45,488 bases of DNA. It comes from an uncultured Chromatiaceae bacterium. GTDB lineage: Bacteria; Pseudomonadota; Gammaproteobacteria; Tenderiales; Tenderiaceae. The stretch spans positions 9,366-54,853 of the forward strand of contig CALZIQ010000005.1 of NCBI GenBank assembly GCA_945787735.1, written 5' to 3'. Below the pieces are notes generated by a model. That model was not told where the DNA came from. It was given only the letters and a program-made list of their open reading frames with translations, and ran no database searches. Shown piece after piece: positions 35,901 to 43,265 of this stretch; the stretch's first letter is position 1; every line of letters starts with the position of its first letter. The position numbers and the translations under genes were made by a program.

Positions 35901-36740
35901 ATTAGTGAGCGCACTGCTTAGCTCTTTGTTGGTTTCGATAAGTTTTCGTTCCTGCTCCTTGTTGGTTTTCAGTAAATATTTAAATGCTGAAACAACCTCA
36001 GCCAACCGCTCTATTTCTGTTAAATTGTCTTTTCCAAGCTCATTGTTATTACTAGTTTCTCCACTAAGTTCATGCAATTTATCTATGTGTTGTTTGATCT
36101 TCTTTGACAAAAATCCTGCGGAAACAAAGCTAAAAATCAAAAGCGTTCCCGCAGAAGAGATTCCGAAAATACCGAGAGCGGTCGTATTCTCTTCTGTTTG
36201 ATGGAGTTGCTGTATTGCTTTCTCCCTGATCTTACGCCGCGTATCATCCAATTTCATAGCAAAGTGCTCATGCAAAGCTGAAAAATTTTCATTTGCTCGA
36301 CTTAGATGGCGTGGTGCAGTCGAAAGTGAAACTGTGGTATTTTCTACTGAGCTTATGGCCGCTGTGCGATAGTCAGCAAGCATCCGTAGGAGTAAACTGA
36401 CATCGGAAGTGTCGTTTTTAGCTGCCTCTTCCATGTGTTGAGTTACGCGTAAGATGTGATCAATGACAGTGACACCCCTATCATAAAGAATACCCTCGTC
36501 AATACTCTGACCAGCAGAATTGAATAACTCATATAGTTCCAAGTGATATCGGGAAAGCTCTGTAAACAGCCCTGTATAGAGACTAAGCTCGGCAAGTTCA
36601 TTTTCTGTAAGGTGCTCAATTAGAATATTTTGCTTTTCACTTTGCAGCAGAAAGCTGGTCGTTAAGACCAGCACAATCACCAAGCCCAGAAAAGGAGCAA
36701 CGAGAAATCGCTGGCTTAATGAAAAACGAGGCATTTCCAT
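32922..36740 (-). CDS. Hybrid sensor histidine kinase (PAS-PAS-HisKA-HATPase-REC-REC-HPt)
   Basis: The start is ATG 36740 (1272 residues) or 36734, both near AAGGGAAGGG. TM1 lies at about 12-35, a helical periplasmic domain of about 150 residues follows, then TM2 near 190-215. Two PAS domains come next (about 285-400 and 410-530). HisKA has the phosphorylated His in NMSHEIRTPMNAIIG; the HATPase has NLVSNAVKF, DCGIGM and GGTGLGL. A first receiver is degenerate (LVADGR instead of an acidic pair; Asn in LINHPL at the phospho-acceptor site). A second is intact (VEDN, LMDLQMPVMDG, KP). An HPt domain with His in AHTLHGLGGNLGA and about 80 further residues end it. Phosphate should pass His-Asp-His to the HD-GYP regulator. 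The signal is unknown. Confidence 0.93.
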   Translation of the reverse strand: MEMPRFSLSQRFLVAPFLGLVIVLVLTTSFLLQSEKQNILIEHLTENELAELSLYTGLFTELSRYHLELYELFNSAGQSIDEGILYDRGVTVIDHILRVTQHMEEAAKNDTSDVSLLLRMLADYRTAAISSVENTTVSLSTAPRHLSRANENFSALHEHFAMKLDDTRRKIREKAIQQLHQTEENTTALGIFGISSAGTLLIFSFVSAGFLSKKIKQHIDKLHELSGETSNNNELGKDNLTEIERLAEVVSAFKYLLKTNKEQERKLIETNKELSSALTNLEFQQFAVDQHAIVSSADVKGTITYVNDRFCDISGYSREELIGQNHRIVKSDEHSPEFYQNLWRTIASGGVWHGEMKNSIKGGGNYWVSATIVPFLNKHGKPNQYISIRTDITAQKEMEATLSRQQDFLTALTETLGEGVFVTDTEGRGSFLNREGEQLLGWRRDEFKGLEIQSILEHIESDDSDTMIASILNGEGFRSDEEVLLRKDGHRFPASVVSQPMIVAGKHMGSVVAFQDITQRKQQQSELIEAKIIAEEASQSKSMFLANMSHEIRTPMNAIIGMSHLALQTDLSKRQRDYVKKIHGAGNALLGIINDILDFSKIEAGKLNIEHTPFTLSEVLDNVVTVVSPLAAKKNLEILINVAPDVSNGLVGDPLRLGQVITNLVSNAVKFTDNGDITISIMCEARDDARVKVKVAVTDCGIGMMPEQVKGLFKAFSQADGSTTRRYGGTGLGLTISKQLVEMMNGEFDVVSSPGQGSTFSFTAWFGVSEMQHDTCVISPAIQGLRFLVADGRLSSNQAVIQTLSPLPVDLVMAENDQETLRQIIFANERGQPFDLVLINHPLCGRPADQVVQDVVEQLDPEKSCKIMVAYQPDAPNIVPIEQLDNIDIVVEKPINPSKLIDAVISLFSEQEKLPRKQINVSQGRLRNMQVLLVEDNSINQQIAQELLEMQGAKVTITNNGKEAIATLEDKGPMAFDVVLMDLQMPVMDGHEATLIIRQKPQFDDLPIIAMTAHAMLEERKRCSEEGMNGHITKPVAPEALYSLLHNLYKAPEGDNSMIEALAAPAESVSEQLPQSPRLDVNAGLSHVAGNRTLYLKLLRQFVVDQADVLPKIRQAIDHSDHHTAERLAHTLHGLGGNLGAKEVSVCAALLEDALRNSVSNASIEAKLEDLSQQLEPLLADLKESMPTPENVVSTPLQVDNKMLKEHTQTLLTLCANGDGDAIDLFEKNNELFQHCLSDNDYDKLSDAFETFALDEAQHCLQTLANERGFAL

Positions 36741-36757
36741 ATCCCTTCCCTTATTGC

Positions 36758-37435
36758 TTAAGGGTTTAAGGTATTCCATGCATCGGGGGCTATTTTCCCG
36801 AGTAGTTGATAGTCGTCATTGCCAAGGGGTTCAAGCACGATTGCAACGCCCTCAGGTTTTGGCCATAAACCTGTCGCTTCACGAAGATTGCCAGTATGAG
36901 AAACGATAATCCGATTACCTTTATCCGGGATAGACGTAAGCAGCTCCCGCAATTTCACTGTTTGTGCTGCCCTATCTTTCTTGGCTAACGCAACGGCAAA
37001 ATAGAGATTAGGATTTGTTTCAACCTTACCAAAGGCAATACTGGCAGTATCCTTACAGCGACAAAATGGACTTGAAAGGACATTAGAAACCGGGATTGAC
37101 AGCCTTTGGAAAGCCGCTCCAATATCTTTTGACTGTTGTCTGCCTAATTCAGACAGGTTTCTCTGTGTTTCACAGTTATTCAAATCAACCGGATGTTGAT
37201 CTTCGTGGCTACGATCTGTGGCTGCATGACGGATATACACAACTAATCCGCCTTGTTGCAGACGCTCCAAAATCTGCTCAGGTTTAAGGTTACCCTCTGG
37301 CGTCACTTCTTCTGCACTAACCCTAAAGGTAGTTAAAACGGCTATTAGAAAAAAGGTCAGTAAGATTAGCCAGCGATTAGAATTTACTCTGGCTCGGGGA
37401 AAACAATTATGATGACGTGATACATTCCTATTCAT
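36758..37435 (-). CDS. Exported histidine phosphatase family protein
   Basis: The 225-residue protein has a long basic N-terminus followed by a hydrophobic export or anchor helix (WLILLTFFLIAVLTTFRVSA). The histidine phosphatase core has the RHA motif (YIRHAATD, with the catalytic His), SELGRQQS, SSPFCRCKDTA and the second His in VSHTGNL. The fold matches the phosphoglycerate-mutase-like/SixA branch. SixA removes phosphate from HPt domains, but the signal here would place this enzyme outside the cytoplasm, away from the kinase's HPt. It is 17 bases ahead of the hybrid kinase gene and heads that operon. A periplasmic phospho-substrate is therefore more likely (inference). Confidence 0.85.
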   Translation of the reverse strand: MNRNVSRHHNCFPRARVNSNRWLILLTFFLIAVLTTFRVSAEEVTPEGNLKPEQILERLQQGGLVVYIRHAATDRSHEDQHPVDLNNCETQRNLSELGRQQSKDIGAAFQRLSIPVSNVLSSPFCRCKDTASIAFGKVETNPNLYFAVALAKKDRAAQTVKLRELLTSIPDKGNRIIVSHTGNLREATGLWPKPEGVAIVLEPLGNDDYQLLGKIAPDAWNTLNP

Positions 37436-38068
37436 GTCTCAACTCTCTCTAATAAGATATAAACTGGGCCTATAAACAAACGCATTGTAATTAAGCGTAT
37501 AACCACTTCACGGTATGTCCTACTTAGAGAAATCCTCCGCTGCAGCTTTCATCGCGGCGCCCTCGACCTTGGCGAGAACAAACGTTGCCACCTTGCAGAA
37601 TCTCCTCGTTAACTTTCTCATCCAGTACGCTCAGTCTTCAAACTGCTCAGATGAAGCCGTTGAAGCTCGTGCGCGACTACATGTGTGGATCACAATTTAT
37701 TAGCGACCAATTACGTGATCGGACCGACCGGGATAATGTTTAGAATCATTTCCAGCTTGTTTTTAGTGGTTTTTATGAGGTCGCTCAACTATATCGAGAG
37801 TTATGCAAATAGCGAGCGAAGTAGTGTTAGACGTCGGCCAGTGCCGGGTAAAAGGTGCTGCAGGAATTAAAAACTGGCCAAATTTAAATGCCCGCTTTCA
37901 GGCAACCCTATTGCCGGCGGACTATGACGGTCAGCAGGATGAATCTGCTAATATCTGACGCTAAGCCAATGGCTCTTCATAGCTTTTTTCTGTCTAATCG
38001 AGTAACTTGCCAGACGTTTGCTATCACCGGAATTTGATAATCCGTCCACGGCCATTAAAGTAACTGAC
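37436..38068. other. Gene-free spacer of about 630 bases
   Basis: It lies upstream of the phosphatase-kinase operon and downstream of the PBP1b operon. It includes copy 2 of the short repeat (37796-37819). Short frames on both strands lack ribosome sites and recognisable products. I see no RNA gene. Confidence 0.5.
37796..37819 (+). repeat. Short dispersed repeat, copy 2
   Basis: It matches 5661-5684 at about 21 of 24 bases; the shared core is AATAGCGAGCGA preceded by TATGC. Confidence 0.4.
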
Positions 38069-38428
38069 TTATCCCGGCAGCTGTTGCAATCGAATCTGCT
38101 CCAACAAAGCTCGGCTCTGCTGGACTAAGGCTTGATCAGTTCCAGCAAATTGCAAAGCGCGACGGGCAAATTGTTCCGCCTTACCCAGGTCTCCATCGCT
38201 AAAATGCAACTTGGCCAGTTCCAGCCATGCGTTGCCGTTGCGGGGTTCCAATCGCACTGCCCGTTCTATCAGGGCGATGGCCTTTGCATGATCACCCGCG
38301 GCTGAGATTTTCTGCGCCTCGGCCAGCAATAGAACTGCCGGTCCAGTTGAGGTCGCCTGTTTGGGTGGAGTAACTGAGCAGGCACTAACCAATAGCACAC
38401 CGAACACGAACAGCCATACTCTTTTCAT
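38069..38428 (-). CDS. lpoP: TPR lipoprotein, likely activator of PBP1b (LpoP-like)
   Basis: The 119-residue protein has lipobox VSAC and two to three TPR helices pairs (GDHAKAIALIERAVRLEP, NAWLELAKLHFSDGDLGKAEQFARRAL). Its ATG overlaps the TGA of the PBP1b gene (ATGA), so the two are translationally coupled. In Pseudomonas, a small outer-membrane TPR lipoprotein encoded next to PBP1b, LpoP, is its required activator. Size, fold and position fit that role here. Direct homology cannot be tested from sequence reading alone, so the name is tentative. Confidence 0.7.
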   Translation of the reverse strand: MKRVWLFVFGVLLVSACSVTPPKQATSTGPAVLLLAEAQKISAAGDHAKAIALIERAVRLEPRNGNAWLELAKLHFSDGDLGKAEQFARRALQFAGTDQALVQQSRALLEQIRLQQLPG

Positions 38429-40743
38429 CGAAACAGCCCTTTAAATTTTTCCATTAATGTTTCCACTGATCGTTTCACCGCGCCGCCAGCACAGGGAGCA
38501 GATTCGACTGGCACTGAGCCGCTGACAAAAGGAAGCTCATAGGATTGCTTACAACCCGAACCCGCCAACAGGCCTGTCTCAGCATCGATGGCCACGGTTT
38601 CAATATCCGCGGGCGGCAGTGCCATGCCTTCAGTCAAATTGATTTGTTGCATGATATCCGCCCACACAGGAAGTGCGCCAGTGGCGCCAGTCAGGCCGGT
38701 GACAGCGTTGTCGTCATTGCCAAGCCAAACGACACCGGCATAATCACTGCCAAATCCGGCGAACCAGCTATCGCGCAGGTCGTCGGTGGTGCCTGTTTTG
38801 CCGGCCAGTGAAAGTGTGGAAGGTAGGTGTTGCCCAACACTCTGCCCGGTACCTTGGCGCAGAGCTATGCGCAAGGTTTCGTTCACCAGATAGATATGTT
38901 CAGGACGAAAGCGTTGCTCGGTATCAAGCGGGAAACGCTGCAATGGCTGGTGTCTCGCATCCAAGACCTCACGCACTGCGCGCAAAGGCGTATAGAAACC
39001 TTGATCACCCAGTGTCTGATACATCTGGATGATGTCCAACGGTGCCAGCTCGAGTGAACCGAGCATGACGGCGGGATACGGCGGAATCTGCTTCTCGATG
39101 CCCAGCGCGTACAAAGTCTCTACCACTTGTCCAAGACCCAGCTCAAGTCCAAGCAGGACGGCGGCTTGATTATAGGAATTAATCAGCGCCTCAGCCAACA
39201 ACACCTTGCCATGACTTTCATGATCATAATTGGCCGGTGACCAGACGCTGCCATCGGACTGTTTCAATTCAAGTGGCGTATCATCAATCAAACTCGACAG
39301 GGTATAACGCTGCGGCTGTGCCAATGCGTTTAGATAGAGTGCTGGTTTTAACAACGAACCGACCGGACGTTGGATATCCAGCGCACGGTTAAACCCTTCG
39401 AAGCGTGGATTGCGCCCCCCCACCACTGCGCTAATCTCAGCACTGCCCAGACGGGAGATAACGACCCCACCCTCGAGCATGCCGGGCTGCCCTTCGAGGC
39501 GTTTTATCTGGGTGATCAGCGCACGTTCCGTTATTTGCTGAATAAGCGGGTCTAAGCTGGTAAAGATACGCAGGCCTTCGCTGCGCAAATCTTCTTCGCG
39601 GTAGTCCTGTTGCAACTGCCGCTTTACCAGGCCTAAAAAGGCAGGATAGCGGCTATTTCCCAGATTGGGTTTGGGTGTAACTCCCAACGTTTCTGCCTGG
39701 GCAGCCTGCGCCTGCTCACGATCGATCAGTCCATCACGCCATAATATTTCGATGATATGATTACGCCGCTCCAGAGCGCGCTGGGCATGGCGGCGTGGAT
39801 TGTAATAAGCAGGGCCACGTAGAATCGCGACCAGCAGGGCCGACTCGGCAATCGTCAGTTCTTGCGGTGGTTTGTTGAAATAGAATTGCGCTGCCAGACC
39901 CAACCCGTGGATGGCACGGTTTCCGTCCTGGCCTAGGTAAATTTCGTTGGCATAGGCTTCGAGAATTTCTTCTTTGTCATAGTGCATTTCTAATAACAAA
40001 GCCATGATGGCCTCGTTGAATTTACGTGTCAGTGTGCGTTCGCTGCCGAGAAAGAAGTTTTTCACCAATTGCTGTGTCAACGTACTGCCGCCCTGCACCA
40101 CCTTGCCGGCACGCAGATTGGCCCAAGCGGCGCGGGCAATACCGCGAAAGTCGATACCGTGATGGCTGGCAAATTTACGGTCTTCAATCACTTGCAGAGC
40201 CACTGTAAGTTGGGACGGGAGCTCACCAAGCCGAACCAAAATCCTGTCTTCGCGATGGGCGGGGTGGATGATGCCGATCAACATGGGTTCGAGCCGAATC
40301 AGACTTAGTGTTTCACTTGTCTGTGCATCGGTGAGTGTTGCCAGTTTGTTGTTTTTGAAGCTGAGCGAGATGGAACGGCCGGGCTCTTTGCTGTCCCAGT
40401 GACGAAATGGGCGCGTGCTGATGAGGAACTGTTTTTCCTGACGCTGATATGTGCCGGGCGCCCAGCCGTCGGCTGAGAGCTGATAACCGATCAGGTCAAG
40501 CTCAGTCTGTAGGTTATCTGGCGTGAGTGGTTTTTGTGGGTAAAGCTCCAATGCCCGAGCATAGACCCGCGATGGCACCGACCAGCGTTTGCCTTCGAAC
40601 TTGGTCTGCACCACCTGATCGAGGTACAGCACATACAGCGCCAGTGCCAAGGACAGCGGCACAGCCAATAATAAGAGGATTTTTAACCAGAAGCGCTTGC
40701 GGGGCGGTTTGGATTTCGCCCGACGGCGGCGTTTTGTTGACAT
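38425..40743 (-). CDS. mrcB: Penicillin-binding protein 1B, bifunctional transglycosylase/transpeptidase
   Basis: The 772 residues match the usual length. A basic cytoplasmic start (STKRRRRAKSKPPRKR) precedes one membrane helix (about 20-43). A UB2H domain follows (about 60-145; FEGKRWSVPSRVYARALELYP). The GT51 glycosyltransferase has the catalytic Glu in EDRKFASHHGID and GGSTLTQQLVKNFFL. The transpeptidase has Ser in the RPVGSLLKP motif (SxxK), SYN in INSYNQAA and KTGTTDDLRD (KTG). It polymerises and cross-links peptidoglycan in the periplasm. The coupled TPR lipoprotein gene directly downstream is its probable activator. Confidence 0.96.
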   Translation of the reverse strand: MSTKRRRRAKSKPPRKRFWLKILLLLAVPLSLALALYVLYLDQVVQTKFEGKRWSVPSRVYARALELYPQKPLTPDNLQTELDLIGYQLSADGWAPGTYQRQEKQFLISTRPFRHWDSKEPGRSISLSFKNNKLATLTDAQTSETLSLIRLEPMLIGIIHPAHREDRILVRLGELPSQLTVALQVIEDRKFASHHGIDFRGIARAAWANLRAGKVVQGGSTLTQQLVKNFFLGSERTLTRKFNEAIMALLLEMHYDKEEILEAYANEIYLGQDGNRAIHGLGLAAQFYFNKPPQELTIAESALLVAILRGPAYYNPRRHAQRALERRNHIIEILWRDGLIDREQAQAAQAETLGVTPKPNLGNSRYPAFLGLVKRQLQQDYREEDLRSEGLRIFTSLDPLIQQITERALITQIKRLEGQPGMLEGGVVISRLGSAEISAVVGGRNPRFEGFNRALDIQRPVGSLLKPALYLNALAQPQRYTLSSLIDDTPLELKQSDGSVWSPANYDHESHGKVLLAEALINSYNQAAVLLGLELGLGQVVETLYALGIEKQIPPYPAVMLGSLELAPLDIIQMYQTLGDQGFYTPLRAVREVLDARHQPLQRFPLDTEQRFRPEHIYLVNETLRIALRQGTGQSVGQHLPSTLSLAGKTGTTDDLRDSWFAGFGSDYAGVVWLGNDDNAVTGLTGATGALPVWADIMQQINLTEGMALPPADIETVAIDAETGLLAGSGCKQSYELPFVSGSVPVESAPCAGGAVKRSVETLMEKFKGLFR

Positions 40744-40880
40744 GGCGAGAGTATATCAAAGCCTCCAGATGGCCAAGAAACTTAATTATCCTGCAAAACT
40801 TGTGGCCGACTCGAAAAGCCTTAATATAGGACCTAGGGAACATTTTGATTTTTTCAGTGCTCGAGGGGATAAAACGTATA

Positions 40881-41279
40881 ATGAAAACACTGCTAACCTT
40901 TTCGTTTGCGATACTTGCATTTGTATCATCAATAGGCCATGCCAGCTCAGTATCCCCTCCACCAGAGCGAGCAGAAATCATGGAGTTGATCAAAACCCTG
41001 GCACTGCTGACCGACAAGGCTGATGCCTGTGGCGAGCACATGAACTACTTCGGAAAAAAGGCATTGGAAGGTGAAGTGTGCAAGGAATTTCATCAGGACT
41101 TTTTTGATATCTGGCCGAGCCGTGAGGCGTTACAAGATTTAGTCGCAGACTACACACTGCGTCTTCAGCAAGGTGATTTTCAATGCGATAACTGTGATGT
41201 AATGCTGCAAAGAGTGGAAGAACTTCGCATCACCATTACCTACTATCTCGACTATATCGACTTTATGAAAGAGTTTTAG
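40881..41279 (+). CDS. Small exported protein of unknown function
   Basis: The ATG at 40881 follows GAGGGGAT by eleven bases and opens a 132-residue protein with a clear signal peptide (KTLLTFSFAILAFVSSIGHA). The mature part is acidic and helical, with four Cys in two pairs: one near ACGEHMNYFG and EVCKEF, the other CDNC. The pairs suggest disulfides or metal binding. I do not recognise the family. It is divergent from mrcB and apparently single. Confidence 0.7.
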   Translation: MKTLLTFSFAILAFVSSIGHASSVSPPPERAEIMELIKTLALLTDKADACGEHMNYFGKKALEGEVCKEFHQDFFDIWPSREALQDLVADYTLRLQQGDFQCDNCDVMLQRVEELRITITYYLDYIDFMKEF

Positions 41280-41434
41280 TGGCTGCCGCAAGACTGGCTA
41301 ACCCTTCCATTCGAGCAAGTGTTCTTTCAATTGAATCTGTTGATAATATCTGCAGTTCAGAAAACAATCGGCCTCTTCTCTAATCTAAGATCAGCTCGCA
41401 GGCACCTTTATATAAATTAGCCAGGTTATCGGAT

Positions 41435-41803
41435 TTAATCTGTTTCTTCTTGTAGTCTGGCTGAATATTTACGGGTCAACGCTTCAAACCGAGGCGTTAG
41501 ACCAACATCTTCGTAGATTGGGTCACCCAATTCATCCTCTGCAATCACCTTTTTACCTGGAATGTATGGCAGCGCTTCCTCGACCAGGTCCAAGGCAGTG
41601 GCAAGCAACTCTGTCACGATTTGTGTCTCTGTGCGACTCGGGTAAATCTCTGTTAGCGCGCGAATTCGGGCATAATCACTCAAGCTGAGCTGCGCCGAAA
41701 TCTCCTTTGTTAATGCGTAAGTCTGCGTATCCTCTTCCCACCTTTCTATAAGATTTTTTATTTGATTCATAAGCTTACCCAGCAAACTGTGTGTAGTATC
41801 CAT
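41435..41803 (-). CDS. Conserved small protein resembling the 'type 1 pili tip component' family
   Basis: The 122-residue cytoplasmic-looking protein (start at 41803 or 41770) has no signal peptide. The core LSLSDYARIRALTEIYPSRTE followed by ELLATALDLVEEALPYIPG and DPIYEDVGLTPRF matches my recollection of short proteins in pseudomonads annotated as type 1 pili tip component or pilin assembly protein. The annotation is itself poorly supported: there is no export signal, and no pilus genes are adjacent. The helix pattern around residues 38-75 resembles a ribbon-helix-helix-like module, which is only a possibility. Confidence 0.65.
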   Translation of the reverse strand: MDTTHSLLGKLMNQIKNLIERWEEDTQTYALTKEISAQLSLSDYARIRALTEIYPSRTETQIVTELLATALDLVEEALPYIPGKKVIAEDELGDPIYEDVGLTPRFEALTRKYSARLQEETD

Positions 41804-41966
41804 TTGAAGAATAGGTAAACGGCATGCGTTTTACCAGTATTCGTTGCACACAGTAAACGTTGTGCGCGTGATTAGACTAGCTTTTCTCTGGCTCACTAGG
41901 AACTCATTTATCAACACATCTCTTGTCAACTGCTGATTTCCCGACTATTTTTGTCAAGCATGGGCG

Positions 41967-41980
41967 AGACAAGCTTGTCT
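41967..41980. promoter_or_regulatory. Perfect 14-bp palindrome upstream of the small membrane peptide
   Basis: AGACAAGCTTGTCT lies about 58 bases before the small peptide gene at 42038, which may place it near its promoter. No regulator can be named. Confidence 0.25.
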
Positions 41981-42037
41981 GCTTCGCTCTATGGAAGGGT
42001 TGTAGTTTCTTAACTCAATCAATTGGAGGATAAGACC

Positions 42038-42139
42038 ATGCATCAGTTGATTCCTGAACATGCCGCCAGTCATGCGGCTAATGTTGCAGTTGTAGTGTCG
42101 CTTGTAGTCTCTGTGATTTTTATGTCACTCGTCTGGTAG
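42038..42139 (+). CDS. 33-residue single-helix membrane peptide
   Basis: The frame begins at an ATG eight bases after a strong GGAGGA. It encodes a His/Ala-rich start (MHQLIPEHAASHAANVAV) and a hydrophobic helix (VVVSLVVSVIFMSLVW) to a TAG at 42137-42139. The size, one helix and good ribosome site are typical of small membrane proteins that modulate a larger complex. It does not match CydX or KdpF as I know them. A GC-rich hairpin follows (42184-42202). Confidence 0.6.
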   Translation: MHQLIPEHAASHAANVAVVVSLVVSVIFMSLVW

Positions 42140-42183
42140 ATATTTGCGAAGTACATCAAAACAAGGATAACGGATTTCCATAC

Positions 42184-42216
42184 ACCCCGGGCTTGCCCCG
42201 GGGTATTCGCTTTTCG
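42184..42216 (+). terminator. Probable terminator after the small membrane peptide
   Basis: CCCCGGG and CCCGGGG arms around a short CTTGC loop (about 42184-42202), followed by a weak T-rich stretch (TATTCGCTTTT). The stem is strong, the tail poor. Confidence 0.5.
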
Positions 42217-42254
42217 AAGTAAATCATCCGGCCTCGGGCCAAGACTGTTTTCAG

Positions 42255-42632
42255 CTAGCGGTTGGAGGGGCTGAGCTTTGCTTCTTCCAATATCACGGGA
42301 TAGCTGTAGCCCATGCCGAAATCACGGTTGGTAGTCACAATCGCTTCGATTTCCAGCATGTCACCCAGATTGGCCGTTTGCTGACTTGTAACAGTAATGT
42401 CATTGCTGCCTTCTGAGCCAGTGCCATCCTGAATGTGAAGAAAATTCTTTCCCATGATTCCGTTATTCACCTTAACGACCTTACCACTGATGTGGATGTG
42501 TTTGCCTGACAATTGATCTTGTTCGGTAAAGATTTGCTCAACGGTTTTGGTCGGCATAGAGTCTGCCGCCAGTATGACCGTGGGTGTGACTAGAAGTGCG
42601 GCGAGTGCTGCACCGATAAGCTGTTTATACAT
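42255..42632 (-). CDS. Small periplasmic OB-fold protein
   Basis: The 125-residue protein has a signal peptide ending ILAAD, with GAGGAC before the start. The mature part contains the OB-fold nucleic-acid-binding-like pattern (GKHIHISGKVVKVNNGIMGKNFLHIQDGTG) and a strand series ending YPVILEEAKL. Homologues are often labelled DNA-binding or nucleotide-binding proteins, but with an export signal a nucleic-acid role is doubtful. It is divergent from the FimV-domain gene. No partner is obvious. Confidence 0.7.
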   Translation of the reverse strand: MYKQLIGAALAALLVTPTVILAADSMPTKTVEQIFTEQDQLSGKHIHISGKVVKVNNGIMGKNFLHIQDGTGSEGSNDITVTSQQTANLGDMLEIEAIVTTNRDFGMGYSYPVILEEAKLSPSNR

Positions 42633-42793
42633 AGAGTCGTCCTCAGTTAAATTCTCTTTTTATCATGGTTCGTTGTTTGAGTCACTTTCATCGCCCTTCT
42701 CTTCTTATTCGATGCGCCATCATGGTCAGAGTTAGGTATAGTAGACACCTGAATAATCGATGTTGTTCAGAATAAAATCTGCATGAGGGTCAA

Positions 42794-43216
42794 ATGAAAT
42801 ACCGCATTAGACTAAAATTCGGCGAGGGCTTTTACTTATCTGCCAGAGAAATATTGATTGGTGTCTGTTTGATGCTGATTTCAACTCTCAGCCATGCCCT
42901 TAGTTTGGGCGAACTGGATGTGCAATCCAAACTGAATCAGCCTTTAGATGCATCCGTTCCAGTGATTGCCAGCAACGAGGAACTGGTCACGCTTAAAGTA
43001 AAACTTGCCTCTGACACAGCCTTTGAGCGCCTGCATATTCCTAAACATAAATTACTCAATTTACTCAGCTTCGTGATTGAAGATGATCAGGGCAAGCTTT
43101 ACATCAAGATAATTTCAACAAAACCCATCAAGGAGCCAATGCTGGAATTTATCATATCACTGGATTGGGGTAATGGCAGGATGTTACGTACATTCGCAAT
43201 ATTTCTCTCGCCCTGA
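42794..43216 (+). CDS. Stand-alone FimV N-terminal-domain protein
   Basis: The 140-residue protein has GAGGGT before the ATG and a signal segment ending LSHALS. The rest matches the N-terminal domain of FimV: LGELDVQSKLNQPLDASVPV, the EELVTLKVKLAS..AFERL segment and a C-terminal LEFIISLDWGNGRMLRTF.I.L. Full FimV proteins continue with LysM, a membrane helix and TPRs and reach about 900 residues. Here a genuine stop follows the domain. It could be a free periplasmic modulator of pilus or polar-hub function, or a remnant. It lies beside a chemoreceptor gene, which fits polar organisation (inference). Confidence 0.78.
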   Translation: MKYRIRLKFGEGFYLSAREILIGVCLMLISTLSHALSLGELDVQSKLNQPLDASVPVIASNEELVTLKVKLASDTAFERLHIPKHKLLNLLSFVIEDDQGKLYIKIISTKPIKEPMLEFIISLDWGNGRMLRTFAIFLSP

Positions 43217-43265
43217 TGCCTGTAGTTATAGCGCCTAGCTAGCTGTTGAGAAAAGCATCACACCC

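Noticed and set aside
37520-37621. A 33-codon minus-strand frame in the 630-base spacer (ends KAAAEDFSK)
   Set aside because: It has no convincing ribosome site and no recognisable product; kept only as a note.
40514-41041. A 175-codon minus-strand frame over the mrcB start and the small exported gene
   Set aside because: It overlaps two better supported genes on both strands and its translation has no coherent features.
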